DNA of 64,000 nt from Aquabacterium sp. A7-Y (GTDB lineage Bacteria; Pseudomonadota; Gammaproteobacteria; Burkholderiales; Burkholderiaceae_C), in the NCBI RefSeq assembly GCF_026153205.1, contig NZ_JAPFBW010000022.1, positions 1-64,000 on the forward strand, read 5' to 3'. This document shows, in pieces, positions 33,840 through 42,661 of this stretch. Below the pieces are notes generated by a model, which saw only the letters and a list, made by a program, of their open reading frames with translations, had not been told where the DNA came from and made no database searches. A program made the translations under genes and the position numbers. How positions within the stretch are numbered: position 1 is the stretch's first letter; every line of letters begins with the position of its first letter.

Positions 33840-33968
33840 ATGTCCTCCACCGAAAAACCGAATGGCCCGGGTTCAGCGCCTCGCAGCGCGGAGTTCCAAG
33901 CGCAGCTCAAAGCTGCGCGCGAGATCATGAAACGTCGCTGGGCAGTGTTGAGAGCCTTGGCCAGGTGA
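33840..33968 (+). CDS. small 42-residue protein between tgt and queA
   Basis: ATG 33840 to TGA 33966-33968 encodes 42 residues: a flexible N-terminal half (MSSTEKPNGPGSAPRSAE) and a basic helix (FQAQLKAAREIMKRRWAVLR). GGGAG seven bases upstream is a good ribosome binding site, a plausible promoter lies at 33750-33778, and the stop is 12 bp from the convergent end of queA. Those spacings look like a real gene. I do not recognise a family. A nucleic-acid-binding or protein-binding helix is all that can be suggested. Confidence 0.5.
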   Translation: MSSTEKPNGPGSAPRSAEFQAQLKAAREIMKRRWAVLRALAR

Positions 33969-33980
33969 CGAAGCCCACGC

Positions 33981-35018
33981 TCAACACGCCCGCGCCAGCA
34001 GCATCGCATCCCCATAGCTGAAAAACCGGTAGCGCTCTTCGATTGCGTGCCGGTAGAGCTCCATCACCCGCTCATACCCGGCAAAGGCACTGACCAGCAT
34101 CATCAGCGTGCTCTTGGGCAGGTGGAAGTTGGTCAGCAGCCGATCCACCACCTGGAACTGAAAGCCCGGGGTGATGAAGATGTCGGTCTCGCGCGCGCCC
34201 GCGGTCAACGTGCCGCCCAGAGCGGCCGACTCCAACGCACGCAAGGTGGTCGTGCCGACGGCGACCACCCGGGCGCCGTCGCGGCGCACCTGCTCGCTGG
34301 CCGCGACGGTGGCCTGCGGCACCTCAAACCACTCGCTGTGCATCTTGTGCTCCGCGAGGTTTTCGGTGCGCACCGGCTGGAAGGTGCCGGCGCCGACATG
34401 CAGCGTCACATTCGCGGTGCCCACGCCGCGCTCGCGCAACGCCGCCAGCACGCCCTCGTCGAAGTGCAGCGCTGCGGTCGGGGCCGCGACCGCGCCCGGC
34501 TTGTCGGCGAACACCGTCTGGTAGCGCCGTTCGTCCTCGCTGCTGTCCTCGTGCGTGATGTAGGGCGGCAGCGGCACGTGGCCGTGGCGCTCCAGCAGCG
34601 CCAGCGGCTCCTCCGGAAAACGCAGGTGGAACAGGCCGCCGTCCGGGCCGCCGCGGCCCAGCACCTCGGCATCGAAGGCCTCGGCGAAACGCACCGTGCT
34701 GCCCGGCTTGGGCGACTTGCTGGCGCGCAGATGGGCCAGCACCTCGTGGCCCGGCAGTACGCGCTCGACCAGCGCCTCGACATGCCCGCCGCTGGCCTTG
34801 GCGCCGTGCAGCCTGGCCTTGATCACGCGGGTGTCGTTGAAGACCAGCAGGTCGCCCGGCTCCAGCAGGCCGGGCAGCTCGCGGAAGACCCGGTCCACCG
34901 GGGCGCGACCGCGGCCGTCGAGCAGCCGCGAGGCGCTGCGTTCGGCGGCGGGGTGCTGGGCGATGAGTTCGGGAGGCAGCGCGAAGTCGAAGTCGCTCAG
35001 GGTGTAGGCGCGAGACAT
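33981..35018 (-). CDS. queA: S-adenosylmethionine:tRNA ribosyltransferase-isomerase
   Basis: A 345-residue QueA, which builds epoxyqueuosine on tRNA by transferring and isomerising the ribosyl part of SAM. Family landmarks: [17 protein letters not shown] at the N-terminus, [73 protein letters not shown] and [19 protein letters not shown]. Length is normal. It lies upstream of tgt on the same strand and is divergent from recG with about 64 bp between starts. Confidence 0.96.
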   Translation of the reverse strand: MSRAYTLSDFDFALPPELIAQHPAAERSASRLLDGRGRAPVDRVFRELPGLLEPGDLLVFNDTRVIKARLHGAKASGGHVEALVERVLPGHEVLAHLRASKSPKPGSTVRFAEAFDAEVLGRGGPDGGLFHLRFPEEPLALLERHGHVPLPPYITHEDSSEDERRYQTVFADKPGAVAAPTAALHFDEGVLAALRERGVGTANVTLHVGAGTFQPVRTENLAEHKMHSEWFEVPQATVAASEQVRRDGARVVAVGTTTLRALESAALGGTLTAGARETDIFITPGFQFQVVDRLLTNFHLPKSTLMMLVSAFAGYERVMELYRHAIEERYRFFSYGDAMLLARAC

Positions 35019-35082
35019 CTTGGAACGAGGGCCGGACAGACCCGTGCCGCAGGTGAAAAAAGCAAAGGCAGAATTGTCGCCT

Positions 35083-37194
35083 ATGCCCCCGGTCGCCGCT
35101 TCCAGCCCCGTTCCGCCGTCCGCACCGCCCGCCTCCGCGCCGAAGCGGGAGAAATCGGCGCCGCAGAAGGCGCTGGAGAAGATGGGCCTGGAGCGTGATA
35201 TCGACCTGGCCTTGCACCTGCCGCTGCGCTACGAGGACGAGACCCGCATCACGCGACTGCGCGATGCGCGCCACGGCCAGGCCGTGCAGGTCGAGGGGGT
35301 CGTGTCCGACAGCCAGGTCACACTGCGTCCGCGCCGCCAGCTCGTCGTGACGCTGGACGATGGCAGCGACACCGTCCAGCTGCGCTTCTTCAGCTTCTAC
35401 CCGGCCCACCAGAAGACGCTCTCGGCCGGCCAGCGTGTGCGTGTGAGGGGCGAGCTGCGCGGCGGCTTCCTGGGGCGCGAGATGGTGCACCCCAGCTTCA
35501 AGGCGGTCGATGAAGACACCCCGCTGGCCGCCTCGCTGACCCCGGTCTACCCGACCTCGGCCAACCTGCCGCAGAACTACCTGCGCAAGGCCGTCGCCTC
35601 GGGGCTGGCGCGCGCGCGGCTCGACGAGATCCTGCCCGAGGCGGTGCTGCCGCCGGGGCTGCCCAGCCTGCACGAGGCGCTGCACTTCCTGCACCACCCG
35701 CCGCCGGCCACACCCGTGCTGACGCTCGAGGACCGCAGCCACCCCGCCTGGCAGCGCCTGAAGTTCGAGGAGCTGCTGGCCCAGCAGCTCTCGCAGCTGC
35801 AGGCGCAGCGCGAGCGCGCGCTGCTGCGGGCGCCGGCGCTGCCGCTGGAGCGCGGCGGCCTGCACGAACGGCTGCTCGCCGCCTTGCCGTTCCGGCTCAC
35901 CGACGCGCAGCGCCGCGTCGTCGAGGAGATCGCGCGCGACCTGCAGCGGCCCCAGCCGATGCACCGCCTGCTGCAGGGCGACGTCGGCTCGGGCAAGACG
36001 GTGGTCGCCGCGATGGCGGCCGCCGTCGCGATCGGCGCCGGCTGGCAGTGCGCGCTGATGGCACCTACCGAGATCCTGGCCGAGCAGCATTTCCGCAAGC
36101 TGGTCGGCTGGCTGGAGCCGCTGGGCATCGTCATCGCCTGGCTGACCGGGAGCCAGAAGGGCAAGGCGCGCCGCGAAATGATCGCCCGGGTGGCCGACGG
36201 CGAGGCGCAGCTGGTCGTGGGCACCCACGCGGTGATCCAGGACCAGGTCGAGTTCGCGCGCCTGGGGCTGGCGGTCATCGACGAGCAGCACCGCTTCGGG
36301 GTGGCCCAGCGCCTCGCGCTGCGCAGCAAGATGAAGCCCGGCCCCGGCCTGGCCGAGGGCGACGCGGGCCTGGAGCCGCACCTGCTGATGATGAGCGCCA
36401 CGCCGATCCCGCGCACCCTGGCGATGACCTACTACGCCGACCTCGACGTCTCGACCATCGACGAGCTGCCGCCGGGTCGCACGCCCATCGTCACCAAGGT
36501 GTTCTCCGACGCCAAGCGCGAGATGGTCGTCGCCCGCATCCGCGACGAGGTGGCCCAGGGCCGCCAGGTCTACTGGGTCTGCCCGCTGATCGAGGAGTCG
36601 GAGAAGCTGGACCTGCAGAACGCCACCGCGACCCACGAGCAGCTCAGCCAGGCGCTGCCCGGCTGCATGGTGGGGCTGCTGCACGGCCGCATGCCGGCGG
36701 CCGAGAAGGCAGCGGTGATGTCGCTGTTTTCGGGCGGCCAGATGGCGGTGCTGGTGGCGACCACCGTGATCGAGGTCGGCGTCGACGTGCCCAATGCCAG
36801 CCTGATGGTGATCGAGCATGCCGAGCGTTTCGGGCTCAGCCAGCTGCACCAGCTGCGCGGGCGGGTCGGGCGGGGCGCGGTCGCGAGCGTCTGCGTGCTG
36901 CTCTACACCTCACCCCTGTCGGACAGCGGCAAGTCGCGCCTGAAGGCCATGGCCGAGACCCACGACGGCTTCGAGATCGCCCGGCGCGACCTGGAGATCC
37001 GCGGCCCGGGCGAATTCCTTGGCGCCCGCCAGTCCGGCGCGCCGCTGCTGCGCTTCGCCAACCTGGAGGAGGACATCGGGCTGGTCCGGCAGGCCCGGCG
37101 CGCTGCCGCCGAGCTGCTGGACGACCACCCCGGCATCGCCGCCGCCCACGTGGCTCGCTGGCTGGGCGGCAAGGCCGAGTACCTGAAGGCCTGA
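35083..37194 (+). CDS. recG: ATP-dependent DNA helicase RecG
   Basis: A 703-residue superfamily 2 helicase that remodels stalled replication forks and Holliday junctions. The N-terminal wedge/OB domain includes [11 protein letters not shown] and [17 protein letters not shown]. The helicase core has Walker A GDVGSGKT (about residues 299-306), [18 protein letters not shown] (DEXH box), [19 protein letters not shown], the motif V/VI region [16 protein letters not shown] and QLRGRVGRG. The start at 35083 is tentative: no good Shine-Dalgarno is seen, and a TTG at 35020 would add 21 residues. The N-terminus is Pro/Ala-rich and poorly conserved, so either is possible. Confidence 0.95.
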   Translation: MPPVAASSPVPPSAPPASAPKREKSAPQKALEKMGLERDIDLALHLPLRYEDETRITRLRDARHGQAVQVEGVVSDSQVTLRPRRQLVVTLDDGSDTVQLRFFSFYPAHQKTLSAGQRVRVRGELRGGFLGREMVHPSFKAVDEDTPLAASLTPVYPTSANLPQNYLRKAVASGLARARLDEILPEAVLPPGLPSLHEALHFLHHPPPATPVLTLEDRSHPAWQRLKFEELLAQQLSQLQAQRERALLRAPALPLERGGLHERLLAALPFRLTDAQRRVVEEIARDLQRPQPMHRLLQGDVGSGKTVVAAMAAAVAIGAGWQCALMAPTEILAEQHFRKLVGWLEPLGIVIAWLTGSQKGKARREMIARVADGEAQLVVGTHAVIQDQVEFARLGLAVIDEQHRFGVAQRLALRSKMKPGPGLAEGDAGLEPHLLMMSATPIPRTLAMTYYADLDVSTIDELPPGRTPIVTKVFSDAKREMVVARIRDEVAQGRQVYWVCPLIEESEKLDLQNATATHEQLSQALPGCMVGLLHGRMPAAEKAAVMSLFSGGQMAVLVATTVIEVGVDVPNASLMVIEHAERFGLSQLHQLRGRVGRGAVASVCVLLYTSPLSDSGKSRLKAMAETHDGFEIARRDLEIRGPGEFLGARQSGAPLLRFANLEEDIGLVRQARRAAAELLDDHPGIAAAHVARWLGGKAEYLKA

Positions 37195-37377
37195 CCGCGT
37201 GGCCCGGTGCCTGCCACAGGCCGGCGCTCCCCGCCCTGGGCGCCCGGCAAGGCCGAGGTGCGCCGAAGGGCAATTGCCCGGCATACCGGTCAAGGCGCAA
37301 CGGGCGCACAATCGGATGACGGCTGCGATAGTTTTTTGCTTAAATGCCAGGAGCAGCCGCTGTACCGGAGACTCTCG

Positions 37378-38298
37378 ATGACCTTGACCGAACTGCGCTA
37401 TATCGTGGCCGTGGCCCGTGAGAGGCATTTCGGCCGCGCCGCCGAAGCCTGTTTCGTCTCGCAGCCCACGCTGAGCGTCGCGATCAAGAAGCTCGAGGAC
37501 GAGCTCGACGTCAAGATCTTCGAGCGCGGCGCCAGCGAGGTCAGCGTCACCCCGCTGGGCGAGGACATCGTGCGCCAGGCCCAGGCGGTGCTGGACGAGG
37601 CGGCGGCGATCAAGGAGATCGCCAAGCGCGGCAAGGACCCGCTGGCCGGCCCGCTGCGGCTGGGCATCATCTACACCATCGGCCCCTACCTGCTGCCCGG
37701 CCTGGTGAAACAGGCGATCGAGCAGGTGCCGCAGATGCCGCTGATGCTGCAGGAGAACTTCACCGTCAAGCTGCTGGAGATGCTGCGCACCGGCGAACTC
37801 GACTGCGCCATCATGGCCGAGCCGTTTCCGGACACCGGGCTCGCGATCGCGCCGCTCTACGACGAACCCTTCGTGGTCGCCGTGCCGCGCCACCACGCGC
37901 TGGCGCGGCGCGAGAACGTGAGTTCCGAGGAGGTCAAGCGCGAGACCATGCTGCTACTGGGCACCGGGCACTGCTTCCGCGACCACGTGCTGGAGGTCTG
38001 CCCCGAGTTCGCGCGCTTCTCCAGCGATGCCGAGGGCATCCGCAAGAGCTTCGAGGGCTCCTCGCTGGAGACCATCAAGCACATGGTGGCCTCGGGCATG
38101 GGCATCACCGTGGTGCCGCAGCTCAGCGTGCCGCGCGAGCCGCAGCAGCACGTCGCCTACATCCCCTTCCGCGACCCGGTGCCGACGCGCCGCGTGGTGC
38201 TGGTCTGGCGCCGCACCTTCACCCGCTACGAAGCCATTGCCGCGCTGCGCAACGCGATCTACGCCTGCGAGCTGCAGGGCGTGCAGAAACTGTCCTGA
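37378..38298 (+). CDS. oxyR: hydrogen-peroxide sensor OxyR (LysR family)
   Basis: A 306-residue LTTR. HTH: MTLTELRYIVAVARERHFGRAAEACFVSQPTLSVAIKKLE is split over residues 1-40. The redox pair is conserved exactly at the E. coli positions: Cys199 and Cys208 in GTGHCFRDHVLEVC. Peroxide forms the 199-208 disulfide and converts OxyR to an activator. CGGAG lies upstream of the ATG. dps, a classical OxyR target, follows 42 bp downstream on the same strand, so oxyR and dps may share a transcript here. Confidence 0.95.
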   Translation: MTLTELRYIVAVARERHFGRAAEACFVSQPTLSVAIKKLEDELDVKIFERGASEVSVTPLGEDIVRQAQAVLDEAAAIKEIAKRGKDPLAGPLRLGIIYTIGPYLLPGLVKQAIEQVPQMPLMLQENFTVKLLEMLRTGELDCAIMAEPFPDTGLAIAPLYDEPFVVAVPRHHALARRENVSSEEVKRETMLLLGTGHCFRDHVLEVCPEFARFSSDAEGIRKSFEGSSLETIKHMVASGMGITVVPQLSVPREPQQHVAYIPFRDPVPTRRVVLVWRRTFTRYEAIAALRNAIYACELQGVQKLS

Positions 38299-38340
38299 GC
38301 CGCCCGGGCGCGGCTTTTCCCTCAACCGGAGTGTTCATCC

Positions 38341-38853
38341 ATGGCAAAAAACAAGCTGAAGACCAAGGCCACCGGCGTGCTGCCGGTCAACATCGGCATC
38401 GGCGAGGAAGACCGAGCCGCCATCGCGGCGGGCCTGAACAAGCTGCTGGCCGACACCTTCACGCTCTACCTGACGACCCACAACTTCCACTGGAACGTCA
38501 CCGGGCCCATGTTCAACACCCTGCACACCATGTTCATGGCGCAGTACACCGAGCTGTGGAACGCGGTCGACCCGATTGCCGAGCGCATCCGCGCGCTGGG
38601 CCATCCGGCCTCTGGCTCCTACAAGGACTACGAGTCGCTGACCACCTTGTCCGACGTGCCGACCCAGCCGCCCAAGGCCGACGAGATGATCCGCATCCTG
38701 GTGCAGGGCCACGAAGGCGTCGCGCGCACCGCGCGCGGCCTGTTCCCGCTGGTCGACAAGGCCTCCGACGAACCCTCGGCCGACCTGCTGACCCAGCGGC
38801 TGGACGTGCACGAGAAGACCGCCTGGATGCTGCGCAGCCTGCTCGAGGAGTGA
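38341..38853 (+). CDS. dps: Dps ferritin-like DNA-protection protein
   Basis: A 170-residue Dps. It starts with a Lys-rich tail (MAKNKLKTKATG) likely to bind DNA, then the four-helix ferritin-like fold: LADTFTLYLTTHNFHWNVTGPMF carries the ferroxidase His residues, and MAQYTELWNAVDPIAERIRALG carries the paired acidic residues of the intersubunit iron site. CGGAG precedes the ATG. It stores iron and consumes peroxide, in keeping with the adjacent oxyR. A small GC hairpin (38857-38869) follows without a T-tract, then the retron-like locus. Confidence 0.96.
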   Translation: MAKNKLKTKATGVLPVNIGIGEEDRAAIAAGLNKLLADTFTLYLTTHNFHWNVTGPMFNTLHTMFMAQYTELWNAVDPIAERIRALGHPASGSYKDYESLTTLSDVPTQPPKADEMIRILVQGHEGVARTARGLFPLVDKASDEPSADLLTQRLDVHEKTAWMLRSLLEE

Positions 38854-38872
38854 GCGCGCCGGTGGCGCCCGC

Positions 38873-38878
38873 TATGAT
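38873..38878 (+). promoter_or_regulatory. -10 box proposed for the retron-like RNA
   Basis: TATGAT (38873-38878), one mismatch from TATAAT, lies between dps and the inverted repeat at 38890. The expected start, about 38885, would put the 5' end of the transcript four or five bases before the a1 repeat, as expected for a retron RNA. The -35 region (38850-38855, GTGAGC) is weak. Confidence 0.4.
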
Positions 38879-38884
38879 GCCGCC

Positions 38885-39045
38885 GCGGCCGCCCGCCAAG
38901 GGTTCGAGCGTGGTGTGTTCCGGCAGACCGCGCGCCCTGGGGTATCCCCAGGGTGAGGTTCAGCAGTTGTCCCACCGGGGCATGTGGCCCGGGGCCCGCC
39001 GGGCCCGACCCCGCATGCGTCACCGGCAGGTTGGCGGGCGGACCG
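38885..39045 (+). ncRNA. candidate retron msr-msd RNA
   Basis: The dps-to-reverse-transcriptase gap contains an 11-bp perfect inverted repeat, CCGCCCGCCAA (38890-38900) and TTGGCGGGCGG (39031-39041), placed like retron a1/a2. Inside, in order: an AGC that could supply the branching guanosine (G38909; G38901-38903 also possible); a 7-bp stem with one G-U pair (38909-38915 with 38928-38934); a 7-bp stem with a 4-base loop (38936-38942 with 38947-38953); then a GC-rich imperfect long hairpin (about 38971-39029) whose top is GGCCCGG/CCGGGCC (38986-38992 with 38999-39005). That order, a1, short stems, long hairpin, a2 and then the RT gene, is the retron layout. It was found by eye only; GC-rich DNA forms hairpins easily. 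Confidence 0.45.
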
Positions 39046-39067
39046 CACCAACGAGCGAGCTGCGGCC

Positions 39068-40480
39068 TTGAAACGCGGCCCGCGCTACCTGGCCGCGCGC
39101 GGCATCGCGCGCACCGTGCTGGCCGGCGCCGTCGACGCCCCTGCCTTGCGCGCCCGCCTCGCGGCCTGCCTGGTGGTCCCGGCCGGCTGGCGCGACGATC
39201 TGGCCCGGCGGCTGGCCGCCTGGCCGCCTTACCGCTGGCGGCAGCACGATCTCGACTCGCTCACCGAGTGGCTGCTTCACGATGCCCGCTTCGGCGAAGC
39301 GTGGCAGGTGCATCGACCGCCGGTGGTGCGCCGCTACATCCTGCGTCCGGTGTACGCGATGCGCCCGGCGCCACTGGGCCTGCACGAGCAGGCGTTCGTG
39401 CCGCTGGCGACGCCCGGCGATCTGGCCGCCTGGCTGGGCCTCGCGAACGCCGGGCTGTGGCGCCTGGTCCTGCCCGCCGCCTGGCAGCGCCGCCGCCCGC
39501 TCGGCGAGCAGCACTACCGTTTCCTCCAGATCCCCAAGCCGAGCGGCGGGGTGCGCCTGATCGAGGCACCCGAGCCCTATCTGAAGGGGCTGCAACGCCG
39601 GCTGCTCGATGGCCTGCTGAGCCGTGTGCCGGTGCACGACGCGGTGCACGGCTATGTCGCGGGCCGTTCAGTGGTGAGCCACGCGGCCGCCCATGCGGGC
39701 CGCGAGGTGGTGCTGCGCTTCGACCTGCAGGACTTTTTCAACAGCGTGCCGGCCTCGCGTGTGCATGCCCTGTGGCGCACCCTGGGCTACCCGCTGCCGG
39801 TGGTGCGCTGCCTGACGGCGCTGTGCACGGTCGCGACCCCCGAGGTCGTGCTGCAGCGGCTGCGCGAGGACGGCGGCTGGGACTGGGCCCAGGCCCAGCG
39901 GCGGCGCGACGCGCACCTGCCCCAGGGCGCGCCCACCTCTGCGGCCCTGGCCAACCTCTGCGCCTTCGGACTGGACCTGCGGCTGGCGGCGCTGGCCGAG
40001 TCCTTCGGCGCCCGCTACACCCGCTATGCCGACGACCTGGTGATCTCGGGCGATACCGAGCTGCGCCGGCAGGCCGCGCGGATCGAGCCGCTGGTGGCCG
40101 CGATCGTGCGCGAAGAGGGCTTCAGGCTCAACCATCGCAAGACCTTCGTGGCCCCCGCTCGGGGGCAGCAGCGTGTCTGCGGCATCGTCGTCAACGAGCG
40201 GCCCAACCTGCCGCGCGAGGCCTTCGACCGGCTCAAGGCCAGCCTGCACCGCTGCGTCGTGCACGGCCCGTCGGCCCTGCAGCTGCCGCAGGAACTGACG
40301 CAGCCGCGGGCCTCAGCCCTCGCGGAGGGTCGCTCGCCGTACCCGGAAAGCGCGGTGCTCTCCGACGCTGGCAACGTGCGCGAGCACCTGCGGGGGCGCA
40401 TCGCCTGGGTGGCGCAGCTCAATCCCGCCAAGGCGTCCCGGCTGATGCGGCTGTACGAGCAGATCGACTGGACCCGCTGA
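39068..40480 (+). CDS. retron-type reverse transcriptase with long N-terminal extension
   Basis: A 470-residue RNA-directed DNA polymerase. An N-terminal region of about 160 residues has no recognised domain. The RT core follows: HYRFLQIPKPSGGVRLIE (about 165-182), HAAAH (205-209, in the place of the retron NAxxH motif), FDLQDFFNSV (about 217-226), QGAPTSAALANL, the catalytic YADD (320-323), and VCGIVVN (370-376, matching the retron VTG...VN motif with Cys for Thr). The C-terminus has LRGRIAWVAQLNP, as in retron RTs. There are no maturase or endonuclease domains, so it is not a group II intron protein. The frame is open from GTG 38984, but TTG 39068 is preferred because it clears the a2 repeat. 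Length and extension recall myxobacterial Mx162-type RTs. No effector gene is adjacent. Confidence 0.82.
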   Translation: MKRGPRYLAARGIARTVLAGAVDAPALRARLAACLVVPAGWRDDLARRLAAWPPYRWRQHDLDSLTEWLLHDARFGEAWQVHRPPVVRRYILRPVYAMRPAPLGLHEQAFVPLATPGDLAAWLGLANAGLWRLVLPAAWQRRRPLGEQHYRFLQIPKPSGGVRLIEAPEPYLKGLQRRLLDGLLSRVPVHDAVHGYVAGRSVVSHAAAHAGREVVLRFDLQDFFNSVPASRVHALWRTLGYPLPVVRCLTALCTVATPEVVLQRLREDGGWDWAQAQRRRDAHLPQGAPTSAALANLCAFGLDLRLAALAESFGARYTRYADDLVISGDTELRRQAARIEPLVAAIVREEGFRLNHRKTFVAPARGQQRVCGIVVNERPNLPREAFDRLKASLHRCVVHGPSALQLPQELTQPRASALAEGRSPYPESAVLSDAGNVREHLRGRIAWVAQLNPAKASRLMRLYEQIDWTR

Positions 40481-40511
40481 AGCCGGCCGCAGTGACGAAT
40501 AAACTGGCGGG

Positions 40512-41387
40512 ATGACCGCCCTGCAAGCCAAGCCGCCGAAGTTCCCCCTCTACCTGCAGTTGATCCGCTGGGACAAACCGGTCGGCAGCCTGCTGCTGCT
40601 GTGGCCGACGCTGGCGGCGCTGTGGATCGCCGCCGGCGGCTTCCCCGGCTGGCATCTGCTGGCGGTGTTCACCCTGGGCACCTTCCTGATGCGCTCGGCC
40701 GGCTGCGCCGTCAACGACGTGGCCGACCGCGACTTCGACCGCCACGTCAAGCGCACCGCCCAGCGCCCCGTCACCAGCGGCGCCGTGAGCCCGCGCGAGG
40801 CCCTCGCGGTCGGGGCGGCACTGGCCCTGGTGGCCTTCGCGCTGGTGCTGACGACCCGCCGCGCCGCCATCCTGTGGTCCTTCGCCGCGCTGGCCGTGAC
40901 CCTGCTCTATCCCTTCACCAAGCGCTTCTTCTCGATGCCCCAGGCGGTGCTCGGGGTGGCTTTCAGCTTCGGCATCCCGATGGCCTTCGCGGCGGTCCAG
41001 GGGGAGGTGCCGCCGCTGGCCTGGCTGCTGCTGCTCGGCAACCTGTTCTGGGTGGTGGCCTACGACACCGAGTACGCGATGGTGGACCGCGACGACGACC
41101 TCAAGATCGGCATCCGCACCTCGGCCATCACCTTCGGCCGCTTCGACGTCGCGGCGGTCATGGCGCTTTATGCCGGCTACCTCGTGGTCTGGGGCTGGAT
41201 CGGCTGGCGGCTGCAGCTGGGCTGGCCGTATGCGCTCGGCATCGCGGTCGCCGCGGCCCAGGTGGCCTGGCACTACACCCTGATCCGCGGGCGCAGTCGC
41301 GAGGCCTGCTTCCGGGCCTTTCGCGAGAACCACTGGGTTGGCCTCGCGATCTGCGCCGGCGTCATCGTCGGCATGGCGGTGCGCTGA
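40512..41387 (+). CDS. ubiA: 4-hydroxybenzoate polyprenyltransferase
   Basis: A 291-residue integral membrane prenyltransferase that attaches the polyprenyl tail to 4-hydroxybenzoate in ubiquinone synthesis. The first Asp-rich motif is [19 protein letters not shown] (about residues 68-86), the second is [18 protein letters not shown] (about 187-204), both Mg-diphosphate binding. Seven to nine hydrophobic helices are visible, beginning [19 protein letters not shown]. It starts 31 bp after the reverse-transcriptase stop on the same strand. Confidence 0.95.
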   Translation: MTALQAKPPKFPLYLQLIRWDKPVGSLLLLWPTLAALWIAAGGFPGWHLLAVFTLGTFLMRSAGCAVNDVADRDFDRHVKRTAQRPVTSGAVSPREALAVGAALALVAFALVLTTRRAAILWSFAALAVTLLYPFTKRFFSMPQAVLGVAFSFGIPMAFAAVQGEVPPLAWLLLLGNLFWVVAYDTEYAMVDRDDDLKIGIRTSAITFGRFDVAAVMALYAGYLVVWGWIGWRLQLGWPYALGIAVAAAQVAWHYTLIRGRSREACFRAFRENHWVGLAICAGVIVGMAVR

Positions 41388-41544
41388 AACCCATGCACCC
41401 CCCTGTGGCGTTCGCACCAGCCCTGCTCCATCCTCGTAGAGTTTCGTTTCGAGCCCTTGCTGCCACGAGCTTGAATGGCCGGATTCGAGGCGCGCGAACA
41501 GGCGGATCCGCCAACAATCCGCTTCCCTTTGGTGAAAGATCGAC

Positions 41545-41559
41545 TGGCACAGCCCTTGC
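41545..41559 (+). promoter_or_regulatory. sigma-54 (-24/-12) promoter of the small PEP-CTERM gene
   Basis: TGGCAC-AGCCC-TTGC (41545-41559) matches the RpoN consensus TGGCAC-N5-TTGC exactly, with GG and GC separated by ten bases. It lies 38 bp upstream of the ATG at 41598. In Zoogloea, PEP-CTERM genes are known to be driven by RpoN with the PrsK/PrsR system. The rest of the gap after ubiA (41388-41544) shows no gene; activator sites could lie there. Confidence 0.8.
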
Positions 41560-41597
41560 GGTAGCCGCCTGCCCTCAACTTGCTCCAGGAGCGGAAG

Positions 41598-41780
41598 ATG
41601 AAGTTGCTACACGTGCTCAAGCATGGGATGGTGGCTGTCGGGTGTGCAACGGCAGGGACTGCGGCCCTGGCTGGCCTGTACACGCTGGTGTCCTCGGTGC
41701 CCGAGCCCGAGACCTACGCCCTGCTGCTGGCCGGGCTGATGATCATGCTGGTGCTCAACCGCCGCCGTTTCGGCGACTGA
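41598..41780 (+). CDS. 60-residue minimal PEP-CTERM protein
   Basis: The product is little more than two export signals: a basic N-terminus and hydrophobic stretch (MKLLHVLKHGMVAVGCATAG) and a sorting signal starting at residue 34, VPEPETY, then ALLLAGLMIMLVLN and RRR (55-57). Only about ten residues separate them, so the mature protein would be almost nothing or a short membrane-bound peptide. AGGAG lies six bases before the ATG. It has its own consensus sigma-54 promoter. A strongly regulated gene for such a tiny substrate suggests a signalling, capping or competitor peptide; that is inference. Confidence 0.8.
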   Translation: MKLLHVLKHGMVAVGCATAGTAALAGLYTLVSSVPEPETYALLLAGLMIMLVLNRRRFGD

Positions 41781-41795
41781 GCGCACGACAAGGCA

Positions 41796-42614
41796 CTAGC
41801 GGCCGAACTCGTCGCCCAGCTCGCGGGCGCGCTGCTGCGCCGCCTGCATCGCCCGCACGAAGGCCGTCTTGATGCCATCGCGCTCCATCGCGCTCAAGGC
41901 GGCGTAGGTGGTGCCGCCCTTGGACGTCACGCGCTCCCGCAAGACCTGTGGCGGCTCGCTGGATCGCTGCGCCAGTTCGGTGGCGCCGGCGAAGGTCGCC
42001 AGGGCCAGCTGCTTGCCCTGCTCGGCGCTCAGGCCCATGGCCTCGGCGGCGTCGACCATCGCTTCGACGAAGTAGAAGACATAGGCCGGGCCCGAGCCCG
42101 ACAGCGCGGTCACCGCGTCGAGGTCGGCTTCCCGATCGACCCAGACCGAGGCCCCGGTCGGCTTGAGCAGGGCGACCACGCGCTCTCGCTCCTCCGCGCT
42201 GACCCCGGGCCGCGCGTACAGCCCGGCGATGCCGCGGCCGATCAGCGCCGGCGTGTTGGGCATGCTGCGCACCACCCGCTCGCTGCCGGTGGCCCGGGCG
42301 ATCGCGTCGCTGCCGATGCCGGCCATCACGCTCAGCTGCAGCGCGCCGCCGACAAAGGCCGCGCACGGTGCGGCCGCGGCCGTGAAGAGCTGCGGCTTGA
42401 CGGCCCACACCACGGTGGCGGTCCCTGCCAGCGTTTCGCCCGGCGCGGCCAGCGCGGCCACGCCGTGCTCGGCGGCCAGGCGTTCGCGCTGTTCGGCGCT
42501 GGGCTCGACCACGATCAGGTGCTCGGCCGGGCGGCCGCTGCTGCGCAGGCCCCCGATGATGGCCGAGGCCATGTTGCCTCCGCCGATGAAGGCGATCTTG
42601 TCGGTGCTGTTCAT
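41796..42614 (-). CDS. proC: pyrroline-5-carboxylate reductase
   Basis: A 272-residue enzyme that makes proline from pyrroline-5-carboxylate with NAD(P)H. The Rossmann motif IAFIGGGNMASAIIGGL is at residues 7-23, VVWAVKPQ near 70, RSMPNTPALIGRGIAGLYA near 115, and the C-terminal signature VTALSGSGPAYVFYFVEAM...TSKGGTTYAAL is complete. Length is normal. It lies just downstream of putA on the same strand, so genes for proline synthesis and breakdown are neighbours. Confidence 0.95.
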   Translation of the reverse strand: MNSTDKIAFIGGGNMASAIIGGLRSSGRPAEHLIVVEPSAEQRERLAAEHGVAALAAPGETLAGTATVVWAVKPQLFTAAAAPCAAFVGGALQLSVMAGIGSDAIARATGSERVVRSMPNTPALIGRGIAGLYARPGVSAEERERVVALLKPTGASVWVDREADLDAVTALSGSGPAYVFYFVEAMVDAAEAMGLSAEQGKQLALATFAGATELAQRSSEPPQVLRERVTSKGGTTYAALSAMERDGIKTAFVRAMQAAQQRARELGDEFGR

Positions 42615-42661
42615 GCCGGGTGTCCTGTCTCAGAACCAGCAGTGTACGGAAGCCCGTCGCC

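Noticed and set aside
34324-36849. An 841-codon open frame on the minus strand opposite recG and queA
   Set aside because: Antisense shadow of a strongly recognisable recG; composition is His/Arg/Gln-rich as expected from GC-skewed codons read backwards, with no domain.
37320-37350. Possible OxyR binding site (ATAG...) before oxyR
   Set aside because: Only one ATAG word is present; the repeated ATAG-N7-CTAT pattern is missing.
38984-39067. Longer N-terminus of the reverse transcriptase from GTG 38984
   Set aside because: It would overlap the candidate retron RNA and a2 repeat, and the added residues are Pro/Gly-rich without conservation-like character; TTG 39068 fits better.
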